Shown here: positions 16,675 to 25,077 of the stretch, piece after piece
Position numbering within the stretch: position 1 is the stretch's first letter
Layout: each line of letters opens with the position of its first letter
NCBI GenBank assembly: GCA_965207025.1
Contig: OZ242258.1
Coordinates: forward strand, 2,852,001 to 2,916,000
Direction of reading: 5' to 3'
Length of the DNA: 64,000 bases
Source: Bin87 sp034423595
GTDB taxonomy: Bacteria > Chloroflexota > Dehalococcoidia > Lucifugimonadales > UBA3495
The notes under the pieces: generated by a model
What the model saw: the letters and a program-made list of their open reading frames with translations, nothing else
Told to the model about the DNA's origin: nothing
Databases searched by the model: none
Made by a program: the position numbers and the translations under genes

Positions 16675-17469
16675 ATGCCGGATTTCCTCCATACCCTGCC
16701 GCCGGCCCTTCTGTCCACGGTGTTTGACGTGGCGCCCATCGTCGCCGTCCTGACCCTGTTCCAGGTCTTCGTCCTGCGTCGCCGGCTCCCCAACCTGCGC
16801 CGGACCCTTGCCGGCCTGGTGTGCGTCCTGCTGGGGTTGGCCCTGTTCCTGGTCGGTCTCGAAAACGCCCTGTTCCCCATCGGCGAGACCATGGCCTTCC
16901 AGCTCACCGCTCACGCGGCCAACGGAGCGCATAGCGTCGCCGGCGCGGTGGACTGGAGAGACTACCTGGTGGTGTACGCTTTCGGCGCGGCCATTGGCTT
17001 TGCCACCACCGTCGCCGAACCTTCGCTCATCGCCGTGGCCATTAAGGCCGAGGAGGTTTCCGGCGGCACGGTCCGCGCCTGGCCCTTGCGGATTGCGGTG
17101 GCCGTGGGTGTGGCCATTGGCGTGTCCCTGGGCTGCTTCCGCATCGTCACCGGCACCCCTCTGCCCTGGTACATCATCGCCGCCTACGCCATCGTCATCG
17201 TGCAGACCTTCCGGTCCGGCCGCACCATCATACCCCTCGCCTACGACAGCGGCGGCGTCACCACGTCAACCGTCACGGTGCCGGTGGTCGCCGCCCTGGG
17301 CCTGGGGCTGGCCGCCAGCATTCCGGGACGCAACCCGCTGATTGACGGATTCGGGCTGATCGCTTTCGCCAGCGTATTTCCCATAATGACCGTCCTGGGT
17401 TACGCTATAGTTGCATCCTGGTGGGGTCAAAGGAGAACCGCCGGCGGTCGGGAGGAGGCAGAGCCATGA
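16675..17469 (+). CDS. DUF1538 family integral membrane protein 2
   Basis: It has 264 residues and the same fold and motifs as its neighbour: GFATTVAEPSLIAVAI, AYDSGGVTTSTVTVPVVAALG and RNPLIDGFGLIAFAS. About seven hydrophobic helices. The last four bases (ATGA, 17466-17469) overlap the start of the PII-like gene. Two homologous half-transporters in tandem suggest a heterodimer. Confidence 0.86.
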   Translation: MPDFLHTLPPALLSTVFDVAPIVAVLTLFQVFVLRRRLPNLRRTLAGLVCVLLGLALFLVGLENALFPIGETMAFQLTAHAANGAHSVAGAVDWRDYLVVYAFGAAIGFATTVAEPSLIAVAIKAEEVSGGTVRAWPLRIAVAVGVAIGVSLGCFRIVTGTPLPWYIIAAYAIVIVQTFRSGRTIIPLAYDSGGVTTSTVTVPVVAALGLGLAASIPGRNPLIDGFGLIAFASVFPIMTVLGYAIVASWWGQRRTAGGREEAEP

Positions 17470-17816
17470 GGCTTAAACTGATTGTCGCCCTGGTCAGCGA
17501 CGATAAAACCGATGTGGTGGTGGACGCCGCGCGAGCCGGCGGCGCCACGGGCGCTACCATAATAAGCAGCGTGCGGGGCGAGGGATTGCGGCCGGGGAAA
17601 ACCTTCTTCGGTCTGCGCCTGGAGGAGATGCGGGACATGGCGTTGTTCCTGGTCCTGGAAACCCGCGCCCGGGACATCCTGGAGCGCATCCAGGACGCCG
17701 CAGGACTCGATACCGAGCACGGCGCCGGCATCGCGTTCCAACTGGACATTGAAGACGCCGTTGGCCTCCTCACCCAATTGCCCACCATTCAGGAAGAGCT
17801 GGAATACGACCTATGA
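17466..17816 (+). CDS. PII-like signalling protein paired with the DUF1538 transporter
   Basis: It has 116 residues from the ATG at 17466 with GGAGG upstream. The pattern MRLKLIVALVSDDKTDVVVD, then ARAGGATGATIISSVRGEG, then FLVLETRARDILERI follows the ferredoxin-like PII core (beta1-alpha1-beta2, beta3-alpha2). The T-loop is short (RGEGLRPGKTFFGLRLEEMR) and lacks the uridylylated Tyr context of GlnB, and the B-loop is replaced by HGAGIAF. It is therefore a divergent PII-like sensor rather than GlnB/GlnK. Position suggests it regulates the DUF1538 pair, as GlnK does AmtB (inference). Confidence 0.75.
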   Translation: MRLKLIVALVSDDKTDVVVDAARAGGATGATIISSVRGEGLRPGKTFFGLRLEEMRDMALFLVLETRARDILERIQDAAGLDTEHGAGIAFQLDIEDAVGLLTQLPTIQEELEYDL

Positions 17817-18205
17817 ACGCGCAAAACCCGGTCCGGGTCGGGGACGTCATGGCCCCGGAACTCCACAGCATCGACGGATTGGCGACGGTGGCCGACGCGA
17901 TGGCGCTGATGAAGCGACACGCCGTTGACGCGCTGGTCGTCAACCGGCGCGATGAAACCGACGAAGTGGGATTGGTGCTGGCCTCCGACGTGGCCCGCGA
18001 GATAATCGCCCGCAACCGTTCGCCCAACCGGGTCAACGTGTACGAGATCATGTCAAAGCCGGTGTTGACCTTGCCCCCGGACATGCTCACGCGCTACGCG
18101 GTGCGTTTGCTGGTGCGCTTCCAGATCTCCCGCGCCATAGTAGTTGACCGCGACCGCAGCCCCATCGGCTTCGTAACCCTCCACGACCTGGTGATCGGAC
18201 GTTAG
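17813..18205 (+). CDS. CBS-domain pair protein
   Basis: It has 130 residues and starts in the ATGA overlap with the PII-like gene. Two CBS motifs are visible: VGDVMAPELHSIDGLATVAD at residues 9-28 with LVLASDVAREI, and YEIMSKPVLTLPPDMLTRYA with IGFVTLHDLVIG at the C-terminus. CBS pairs bind adenosine nucleotides. With the PII-like protein it supplies a second nucleotide-sensing input to the same operon. Confidence 0.88.
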   Translation: MNAQNPVRVGDVMAPELHSIDGLATVADAMALMKRHAVDALVVNRRDETDEVGLVLASDVAREIIARNRSPNRVNVYEIMSKPVLTLPPDMLTRYAVRLLVRFQISRAIVVDRDRSPIGFVTLHDLVIGR

Positions 18206-18340
18206 CCGCCAATGGCGTGAATTGCCAAGACGGTAGAGCTGGCGGCGGAGAACCAGATGGCTAACCACCGTGCGGGGCCGGGAGGTTAAGGGCAGGGAGC
18301 ATAACCGGCGATTCAGCGGACGATACAGAGTAGTGGTGCA

Positions 18341-18535
18341 ATGAGCGTCGAAATGGCGCGTGTTACTCAGAATGGCACGGAACTGGAGACGGTTAAAAGC
18401 GTGGCTCGAAGTGCCGCGCTGACGCTGATATTCAGCACTCTGGTTTTCATGGTCATTGCTGGGTTCTATGTCTTCGTGGTTATACTCACCTCCCATTCAA
18501 CGGGGCAGATAGGTCCCTCATTTGGAGTTGATTGA
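18341..18535 (+). CDS. Small single-pass membrane protein, 64 residues
   Basis: One hydrophobic helix (ALTLIFSTLVFMVIAGFYVF) follows a polar N-terminus. Its TGA overlaps the next ATG by one base (TGATG at 18533-18537), so the two are translationally coupled. No family recognised. Lower GC than the flanking operon. Confidence 0.55.
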   Translation: MSVEMARVTQNGTELETVKSVARSAALTLIFSTLVFMVIAGFYVFVVILTSHSTGQIGPSFGVD

Positions 18536-18990
18536 TGACGTTCGACAAACCAGCAATGGCTTTGCAGTGGGCAATATTCTCGTTCATGCCGGAATCGGGC
18601 CTACTGGAATCCAAGAATACGGCCCACTACTTGGGGATGGAGCTTGCTTCCAACATCCTACTACCTCTTACTACAGAATTGGCGTTGAAAGGGTTAAAGC
18701 AGAGAGAAATACCAGACTGTGAGGTCCTACGCACTCACGACCTGTTGCGCTTGTTCCGCTCACTGTCGCCTGAAACGAGAGCGAGTCTTTCGACTCGCTT
18801 CATGGAATACGTAAGTGACGACTCAAATATCTGGCCTAAACCTGCCAGCCTTCTGGCATTTTTGGAAGAGCACAGGAACGACTTCGTTGAATGGAGATAC
18901 CTCGAAGGGAACTTGCACGGGCTCAGCTCCGCAAAAAGCGCCTTTCATTATTGTATCGGTGCGGTCTTGGATGAGGTGTACTCAGACTAG
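18535..18990 (+). CDS. HEPN-like small helical protein
   Basis: It has 151 residues, mainly helical. The segment ELALKGLKQREIPDCEVLRT followed by HDLLRLFRSLSPETR resembles HEPN/AbiV-like proteins, where a helix ends before a conserved H-D/N-L and a second helix follows. HEPN proteins are frequently RNases in toxin or defence modules. It is coupled to the small membrane protein upstream, which could be an anchor or antidote. The family call is tentative. Confidence 0.5.
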   Translation: MTFDKPAMALQWAIFSFMPESGLLESKNTAHYLGMELASNILLPLTTELALKGLKQREIPDCEVLRTHDLLRLFRSLSPETRASLSTRFMEYVSDDSNIWPKPASLLAFLEEHRNDFVEWRYLEGNLHGLSSAKSAFHYCIGAVLDEVYSD

Positions 18991-19072
18991 TGCATAATCC
19001 TCTATTCAACGCGGGCATATTCTTCAGAACTTAGTTCGCCGCGGCCAGTACCCCATACCGTGTTTAGCGGTC

Positions 19073-19471
19073 CTATGCCGGCCCATCCACTCCGACGCTG
19101 GCGACTGCCAGGTTGGTGTCAAAGGTCATGATCTTGCTCACTCCGCGCCGCTGACAGCTCGCCAAGTAGCAAAGATCTCTGGCCTGCAATTCGGGATGTC
19201 GATCGTGCAACCGCCGCGCCAGCAGCACGTCCGCCGCCTCCAGGGGCCATACTTCCACGCCAGAGCCTGACATCAGTTCCATCGCTGCGTCAAAGGTCTC
19301 CTGTCTTCCCACGCGCAGGTAGGCGTGGGCCAATTCCTGCAACACTTCTGCCGAGGCACACAAGAGCGTCCCGTTCGCATACGCCGCTAGGAAAAAGGCC
19401 AGGGCCGTGGCCTTGAGCGGGTGCGGCCGCCCCACCGCGTACATAAATACGTTGGAGTCAACGAACGTCAT
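19073..19471 (-). CDS. vapC: VapC-type PIN-domain toxin
   Basis: It has 132 residues. The PIN acidic residues are visible: D5 in MTFVDSNVF, Glu in SAEVLQELAHA (near 46), Asp in QARDLCYLASC (near 98) and Asp in IMTFDTNLA (near 117). PIN toxins cleave RNA, often tRNA. ATG overlaps the antitoxin stop by four bases (19468-19471), the standard antitoxin-first arrangement. Confidence 0.9.
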   Translation of the reverse strand: MTFVDSNVFMYAVGRPHPLKATALAFFLAAYANGTLLCASAEVLQELAHAYLRVGRQETFDAAMELMSGSGVEVWPLEAADVLLARRLHDRHPELQARDLCYLASCQRRGVSKIMTFDTNLAVASVGVDGPA

Positions 19472-19734
19472 TCTTCAGGCAACCCCTGACGACGCGATTC
19501 CTCAATGTTCTTCAGGTGCTCTTCCCAATCCGGTTCCCGCTCCGGCCCCGGCAACGTTTCGCACCTTTGGAAAAAGGCTTGCAGTTCCTCCGGCGACTTG
19601 AAACGCCGGTCAGTGCCGGCGTGCTGACGGGCCGCGTCCAGCAGCCAGGCATCCAGCGGCTTGCCAGCTCGCCGCGCCTGCTCGGCGAAGTGGTCTCGCT
19701 CATCGTCGGGAACCGTCAGTTGGATGGTGGCCAT
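19468..19734 (-). CDS. Antitoxin of the VapBC-like pair
   Basis: It has 88 residues from the ATG at 19734 (GGAG 8 bases upstream); longer forms to 19902 have no support. The N-terminus MATIQLTVPDDERDHFAEQA looks like a ribbon-helix-helix (CopG/Arc-type) DNA-binding segment; the remainder is acidic (DWEEHLKNIEESRR) and probably wraps the toxin. It would autorepress the operon. Confidence 0.75.
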   Translation of the reverse strand: MATIQLTVPDDERDHFAEQARRAGKPLDAWLLDAARQHAGTDRRFKSPEELQAFFQRCETLPGPEREPDWEEHLKNIEESRRQGLPEE

Positions 19735-20296
19735 GACAATCTCCTGCGCTGATAGACGCTCTCTGCCGCCTTTCACATTATACCGCCAATCCAGGGCCTT
19801 TCGATTATTCCCGTATTGATCGTCTGCCCGCCTCTCGCGGACGACCATCCAGTGACACTTCCCCCTTGCCCCTAACCTCAGCCTGTCCGTACCATTTAAC
19901 ATAAATTAACTAAACCATCCAAATCGCCCGCAGCCCGCTCATGGTGAGCCTGTCGAACCACCGCCCCCGAATCCTCTCTCCTGCCCGCCAAAACCACCAA
20001 TATCACCCCCAGAACCCGCTCAATCCGCCCCAACCATCCGCTCTACGCCCTACTCAAACGAACGTAAATGAGCGGAAACGAGCGGAAAATCCCAAAATCC
20101 TGTCCATCCTGTATATCGATGTAAATAACTCCCTCTCGGAGGTAAGCCCATGACCCTCTCCCAAATCCGCCGCCCCGTCAACGCCCTCAACCCATGTAGC
20201 CCCGCCGTCCTTGCCGCCGCAACCGCCCCCTGCTAAACTGCCGCCATCACACTTACCCTATTCCCATTCGCGTTTCCCAGCAAAGGAGCCGCCGTT
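19735..20296. other. Intergenic region, 562 bp, no supported gene
   Basis: Between the divergent antitoxin and LLM genes. An open frame at 19941-20153 has Pro/Asn/Ser-rich, non-protein-like composition and is discounted. Fragments of common bacterial interspersed sequences are seen (GTGAGCCTGTCGAACCA at 19944; ATCCTGTCCATCCTGTAT at 20098). Confidence 0.5.
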
Positions 20297-21559
20297 ATGC
20301 TGATTGGCCATTTCACCGAACAGCCCTGGCAGGACGAAAATTCCGGCCTGATGGGCACCCAGAGCACCGACTTGGGTATCTCCAACTCCCACTACCGCCC
20401 GGAGATCGGCGCCCAGCTCTACAACCGCTACCTTGACGAAAAAGTCTATGCCGAGCAGATGGGCTTCGATGCCGTGATGCTCAACGAGCACCACTCGACG
20501 CCCTTCTGCATGCAGGGCGTCACCAACGTCGGCGCGTCCATCCTGGCCCGCATCACCGAGAAGGTGAAGATCATCATCCTGGGCAACGTGCTGCCCATCT
20601 GGGACGACCCCCTGTGGCTGGCCGAGCAACTGTCCATGATCGACATGATCTCCCATGGCCGCCTGGTGTCCGGCTTCGTGCGCGGCGGCGGACGCGAGAG
20701 CTGGTCCCACAACTCGCCGCCCAACTTCAACCGTGAGCGGTTCGAGGAAGCCCACGACCTCATCATCAAGGCCTGGACCGAGCCCGGCCCCTGGCGCTGG
20801 GAGGGCAAGCACTTCCACTATCGCTACGTCAACCCTTGGGCCAAGCCGTTGCAGGAACCCCACCCGCAGATCTGGATCCCGTCCACCGTGTCCGTCGAGA
20901 CCGTGAAGTGGTGCGCCGAGCATCGCTACCCGCTGGTCCTGCTGGCCACCCGGCTGGAGCCCACCCGCGAAGCATTCCAGCTCTACCACGACACCGCCGC
21001 CGAAAACGGCTACGAGTCCGGCACCCAGAACGTCGCCTATCTGTGGAAAGTTCACGTTGACGAGACCGAGGAACTGGCCGAGGAAGTCGGGCGCAAGTAC
21101 CTCTCCGGCGTCAGCAACCCGTTCCTCGCGGGAAACGAGGGCGGCATCAACCCCGCCATCATGAACCTCCCGGGCCACACGTCCCGCACGTCCCGCCGCC
21201 TGTCCGCCGCTGCTTTCGGCCCCGCCGGACGCTTCGGCACCAACCGCCGGCCCTTCGAGGACCAGGTCGCCGACAGCACCATCATCACCGGCACCCCCAA
21301 GACGGTCATTCCCAAGATCCGCGAGGTGCTGGAATACCTGCGCCCCGGCTCCGTGTTCTTCTGGGACGGCGACGGCGCCATGACCCACGAGGACCAGATG
21401 CGCAGCCTGCGGCTCATGGGCGAGGAAGTCATCCCCGCCGTCCGCGAAATGGGCAAAGAGCTGGAGCTCTACTCCCCCTTCGAGGTGGACGCCCGCACCA
21501 ACCAACCCATCGTGAACGGCGCCACCGCCGCAGAGACGGCAACAACTACGGCGGATTAG
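20297..21559 (+). CDS. LLM-class flavin-dependent monooxygenase, bacterial luciferase-like
   Basis: The protein has 420 residues. AAAGGAG precedes the ATG at 20297. The start MLIGHFTEQPWQDENSG, the MGFDAVMLNEHHSTPF segment and EKVKIIILGNVLPIWDDPLW followed by MISHGRLVSGFVRGGGRES are typical of long LLM proteins of the alkanal monooxygenase/limonene dehydrogenase-like type. It likely uses FMNH2 or F420H2; the substrate is unknown. It stands alone, followed by a toxin-like gene. Confidence 0.88.
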   Translation: MLIGHFTEQPWQDENSGLMGTQSTDLGISNSHYRPEIGAQLYNRYLDEKVYAEQMGFDAVMLNEHHSTPFCMQGVTNVGASILARITEKVKIIILGNVLPIWDDPLWLAEQLSMIDMISHGRLVSGFVRGGGRESWSHNSPPNFNRERFEEAHDLIIKAWTEPGPWRWEGKHFHYRYVNPWAKPLQEPHPQIWIPSTVSVETVKWCAEHRYPLVLLATRLEPTREAFQLYHDTAAENGYESGTQNVAYLWKVHVDETEELAEEVGRKYLSGVSNPFLAGNEGGINPAIMNLPGHTSRTSRRLSAAAFGPAGRFGTNRRPFEDQVADSTIITGTPKTVIPKIREVLEYLRPGSVFFWDGDGAMTHEDQMRSLRLMGEEVIPAVREMGKELELYSPFEVDARTNQPIVNGATAAETATTTAD

Positions 21560-21594
21560 TCTTTGGCTCAACCAACATCGGTTCGCCATGATTG

Positions 21595-21894
21595 ATGCAG
21601 TACCAAGTACGTACTACGGCACAGTTTGAGACTTGGCATCGCACCTTGGACCAGTCCGTCGCAAACCGTGTAGCGCGGTCGATAGACCGAATGCGGGACG
21701 GCAACCTGGGCCACTATAGTCCAATTAGAGGGTTTCCCGGTGTTCACGAACGTCGGGAAACCTACGGCGGCGGAGTACGAATTTACTTCGCTTGGGATGG
21801 CCCTGCATTAATCATCCTGTTGGGCGGCAGCGACAAATCTAGCCAGCGCAGAGATATTGAAAGAGCCTATCAGGTGTGGCAAAGTTACCAATAG
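21595..21894 (+). CDS. RelE/ParE-superfamily toxin-like protein (HigB/Gp49 type)
   Basis: It has 99 residues from the ATG at 21595. The core follows the addiction-module killer pattern: RTTAQFETWHRTLDQSVANR, then RIDRMRDGNLGHYSPIRGF, ERRETYGGGVRIYFAWDGPA and the terminal ILLGGSDKSSQRRDIERAYQ, with the GGxKxxQ.xDI..A signature. Such proteins are mRNA interferases or relatives. A small partner gene follows 25 bp later. Confidence 0.82.
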   Translation: MQYQVRTTAQFETWHRTLDQSVANRVARSIDRMRDGNLGHYSPIRGFPGVHERRETYGGGVRIYFAWDGPALIILLGGSDKSSQRRDIERAYQVWQSYQ

Positions 21895-21919
21895 GGCTGT
21901 GCTCGGGCCAGGAGGGCTT

Positions 21920-22144
21920 ATGACACGGGACTATCGGGAATTTATTAAAGAACGCATCGCAGAGGACAGTGATTTCGGCGACGGGCTGTACCAATACTGT
22001 ACCGACTTGTTACAGTCAAGCGACGCCGAAGACCGACATGATGGTGAGTCCATGCTGCGCAACTACTTCGGTGCAGACGCATTGCACGCGGCCCAAAAGC
22101 TTGCCGCCGAAGCGACGAAGTCGGCCGCCACCACCGCCGACTGA
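21920..22144 (+). CDS. Small protein paired with the RelE-like toxin, candidate antitoxin
   Basis: It has 74 residues from the ATG at 21920, preceded by AGGAGGG at ideal spacing. It begins MTRDYREFIKERIAEDSDFG and ends Ala-rich. The usual partner of this toxin family is an HTH antidote with the pattern DYRE.L...L.D...A..YL; the N-terminus here matches that loosely, but an HTH cannot be confirmed, so the antitoxin role rests on position. Confidence 0.6.
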   Translation: MTRDYREFIKERIAEDSDFGDGLYQYCTDLLQSSDAEDRHDGESMLRNYFGADALHAAQKLAAEATKSAATTAD

Positions 22145-22167
22145 TCTCGTCACACTCGCAGGCGTTC

Positions 22168-22196
22168 GTAGGGGCGGGCCTTGTACCCGCCCCGTT
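22168..22196. repeat. Palindromic repeat family D, copy 3
   Basis: GTAGGGGCGGGCCTTGTACC followed by CGCCCCGTTC. It lies between the toxin operon and the restriction gene. Confidence 0.7.
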
Positions 22197-22268
22197 CGTT
22201 TTCCTTGGCCTACGTCAGGTGACACAAACTCCTTGTCATCGGCTCGGCAATGGGCGTAGGATATACCC

Positions 22269-25058
22269 ATGCAGCCCGAACATTTCATCGCAACGTGGGC
22301 AAACACCACTCTGAACGAGGAACAGGGCGCGCAGTCCTGGTTCAACGACCTCTGCGATCTCATCGACCATCCCAAGCCAATGGGTGAGCTCAACGGCCTG
22401 ACCTATGCCTTTGAGCAACGGGTTGAAACCGGCAAGGCCGACGCCTACTACGAAAATCATTTCGGCTGGGAGTTCAAAACCGGGGAGGGGCAGCTGGACG
22501 AGGCTATGCGTCAGGTACTCGGATACTCCATGTACCTGAAAACCCCGCCCCTGCTGGTGGTGTCCGCCTTCAACGTCATCCGCATCCGCACCAACTTTCC
22601 CGGCATGGAAAGCGTGCAGCGTGAAATCCGCATCGCAGACCTTGCGGAACCGGAAACCCTGGCCGTCGTCAAGCGGATTTTCACCGACCCTGACTGGTTC
22701 AACACCGGCAAGAGCCGCGACGATGTGACCAAAGAAACCGCTGCCCTGTTCCAGGCGGTTAGCAACGATATGGCCGGTTCCGGCTACGGTCATCACGAAT
22801 TGGCGCAGTACCTCAACCAGATCATATTCTGCCTCTACGCCGAGGACGCCGGCCTGTTGCCGGACGGCGCGTTCACCGGGCTGGTGGTGAACCAGCGGCG
22901 GGAGCCGGATCGATTCCGGCAGGGCGCGCAAACCCTGTTCGCCGAAATGAACCACGGCGGCCTGTTCGGCCCGCAGACCATTGAACACTTCAACGGCGAA
23001 CTGTTTGCCCACGTTCCCGACGTCACGCTGAACACCGCCGCCCTGGAAAGGCTGGCAGAAGCCGCGGCCAAAAACTGGAGCAACATCGAACCGTCCATAT
23101 TCGGCACCCTGTTTGAGCGCGCGTTGGGCCTCACCGAGGAACGCGCCCCGCTGGGAGCCCACTACACCAGCGAGGCCGACATCCGCCGCGTAGTGCAGCC
23201 CGTGATCCTGGACGACCTGCAACGGGAATGGGAGGCCGTCCGGGCAGAGCTGGCGGGAGTGTTGGAGGGAGGAGAATCGTCAGAATCAAGATTCCCAGGA
23301 TTACGGGATTTACCGGATTACGGCCCACAATCCTGGCAATCCTGTAATCCGCTAAATCCTGATTCTGATAATTCCCGCGCTCGCCAACGCCTCGAGGATT
23401 TCCGCCGTCGTCTGGCGTCGGTAACCGTCCTCGACCCTGCCTGCGGCAGCGGCAACTTCCTGTACGTAACCCTCAAGGCGTTGCTCGACCTGGAACGGCA
23501 GGCCATTGACTGCCAAACCGCCCTCGGGGCCGCGCCCGGCCCGCCGCTGGTGAACCCCGCTCAGATGATGGGCCTGGAGATCAACGAGTACGCGGCGCAA
23601 CTGGCCAAAACCGCCCTGTGGATTGGCTATATCCAATGGCATCAGGCCAACGGATTTGCCTACACTAACCGCCCCATACTGGACAACATTCACGGCGTCG
23701 AGTGTCGCGACGCCGCCCTGTTGGTCAATGGCGATGGCGATACGGTCAAAGCCCAATGGCCGGACGCCGACTACATCATCGGCAACCCGCCCTTCCTGGG
23801 CGCGAAAGATATGCTCACCGAGTTGGGCGGCGAATACACCACCCGACTGCGGCAAACCTACTCCGGCGAACTGGACGGCGCGGTTGACCTGTGCTGCTAC
23901 TGGTTTGAGCAGGCGCGGGCGCACATTGCGGCCGGCAAGGCGAAACGGGCCGGCCTGCTCGCCACGCAGGCGATACGCTTCAGCAGCAACCGCCGCACCC
24001 TGGAACGCATCAAGGAAACCGGGGACATCTTCGCCGCCTACGACGACCTGCAATGGAAACCGGAAGAACCCGGCTCCGCCGCCGTCCACGTGTCCATCGT
24101 CTGCTTCGACGACGGCAGCGAAACCGCCAGAACCCTCAACGGCAACCCCGCCACCGACATCGACACCCGCCTCACCAACGCCGTGAACCTGGACCAAGCG
24201 CAACGTTTGTCGCAGAACGCCGGCATCTGCTTTGCCGGCGTCAGCAAAGGCGGGCCTTTTGAACTCTCGCCGCAGGACGCGGCTCCGGTGCTAGACGACA
24301 GCAATCCAAACGGCAGACCTAACAGCGATGTAGTTAAACCCTATCTCATCGGCAGAGACTTGAACGGCAAGTGGCAAGAGCGTTGGCTAATTGACTTTGG
24401 AGCGATGTCGGAATCAGACGCACGACTGTACAACTTGCCATACCAACATTGCCTGACGGTGGTGAAACCCACAAGGACAAACAGCCGTGAACGACGGTTG
24501 CGGGAACAATGGTGGCTTCATAGCAGGAATCGGGTAGAGCTCAGGGAATCTATCGCGCCACTAACACGTTACATTGGCACCAGTGAAGTATCTAAACATC
24601 GCTATTTCCAATACATAGATGGTGACGTCACATCAGACAAGACCGTTACCATATTCGCACGCGAGGATGATTACTTCTTGGGCATATTGGAAAGCCGTTT
24701 CCACAAGGTTTGGACTGCGGCAGTTGGCACCCAATTGGAAAGCCGTCCGCGATACATCATCAGCGAGTGCTTCGAGAAATTCCCCTTCCCGACGCCAACG
24801 GAATCGCAACGGGCGGCGGTAGCGCAGGCCGTGCGGACGCTGGACGAGCAGCGGCGCAACGTCTGCCGCCCCAACGGAACCTATCGCCGCTCCATGACTG
24901 CCCTGTACAACGAAAACCCGCCCTGGCTGCAAACCGCCCACGCCGAGCTTGATGCCGCAGCAGCCGACGCCTACGGCTGGCCGTCGGATCTGGCGGATGA
25001 CGAAATTCTGCGCCGCCTGGTCCGTCTCAACGTAAGCGGCGGAGCAGGGACGCCTTAG
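22269..25058 (+). CDS. MmeI-like (type IIL) restriction endonuclease-methyltransferase fusion
   Basis: The protein has 929 residues, close to MmeI (about 920). The N-terminal nuclease motif D58-x9-E68-F-K70 matches the D-x9-ExK spacing of MmeI, followed by PPLLVVSAFNVIRIRTNFPG. A helical region follows; then SAM motif I VLDPACGSGNFL near residue 386 and motif IV IIGNPPFLGAKDM near 505 (N6-adenine type). The C-terminal 300 residues are the target-recognition and helical bundle region (SRPRYIISECFEKFPFP). One polypeptide would both cut and modify DNA. Residues about 338-366 are encoded by an in-frame palindromic repeat. It stands alone with no separate specificity subunit, as expected for this class. 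Confidence 0.88.
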   Translation: MQPEHFIATWANTTLNEEQGAQSWFNDLCDLIDHPKPMGELNGLTYAFEQRVETGKADAYYENHFGWEFKTGEGQLDEAMRQVLGYSMYLKTPPLLVVSAFNVIRIRTNFPGMESVQREIRIADLAEPETLAVVKRIFTDPDWFNTGKSRDDVTKETAALFQAVSNDMAGSGYGHHELAQYLNQIIFCLYAEDAGLLPDGAFTGLVVNQRREPDRFRQGAQTLFAEMNHGGLFGPQTIEHFNGELFAHVPDVTLNTAALERLAEAAAKNWSNIEPSIFGTLFERALGLTEERAPLGAHYTSEADIRRVVQPVILDDLQREWEAVRAELAGVLEGGESSESRFPGLRDLPDYGPQSWQSCNPLNPDSDNSRARQRLEDFRRRLASVTVLDPACGSGNFLYVTLKALLDLERQAIDCQTALGAAPGPPLVNPAQMMGLEINEYAAQLAKTALWIGYIQWHQANGFAYTNRPILDNIHGVECRDAALLVNGDGDTVKAQWPDADYIIGNPPFLGAKDMLTELGGEYTTRLRQTYSGELDGAVDLCCYWFEQARAHIAAGKAKRAGLLATQAIRFSSNRRTLERIKETGDIFAAYDDLQWKPEEPGSAAVHVSIVCFDDGSETARTLNGNPATDIDTRLTNAVNLDQAQRLSQNAGICFAGVSKGGPFELSPQDAAPVLDDSNPNGRPNSDVVKPYLIGRDLNGKWQERWLIDFGAMSESDARLYNLPYQHCLTVVKPTRTNSRERRLREQWWLHSRNRVELRESIAPLTRYIGTSEVSKHRYFQYIDGDVTSDKTVTIFAREDDYFLGILESRFHKVWTAAVGTQLESRPRYIISECFEKFPFPTPTESQRAAVAQAVRTLDEQRRNVCRPNGTYRRSMTALYNENPPWLQTAHAELDAAAADAYGWPSDLADDEILRRLVRLNVSGGAGTP
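23280..23368. repeat. Palindromic repeat (family E) inserted in frame in the MmeI-like gene
   Basis: Arms at 23280-23319 and 23329-23368 are inverted copies matching at about 31 of 40 positions, separated by 9 bases. They are built of AGGATTACGGGATT-like units bounded by TCAGAATC/GATTCTGA. The element encodes about 30 residues with unusual composition (rich in S, P, N, L, D) between the helical and methyltransferase parts, with no stop or frameshift. Confidence 0.85.
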
Positions 25059-25077
25059 TGTTAGGGTTGTGCAACAG

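Noticed and set aside
19941..20153. Small open frame in the 562 bp gap
   Set aside because: Composition is not protein-like and no ribosome-binding site is present.
20258..21589. Minus-strand open frame (443 codons)
   Set aside because: Antisense shadow of the LLM gene at 20297; no domain recognisable.
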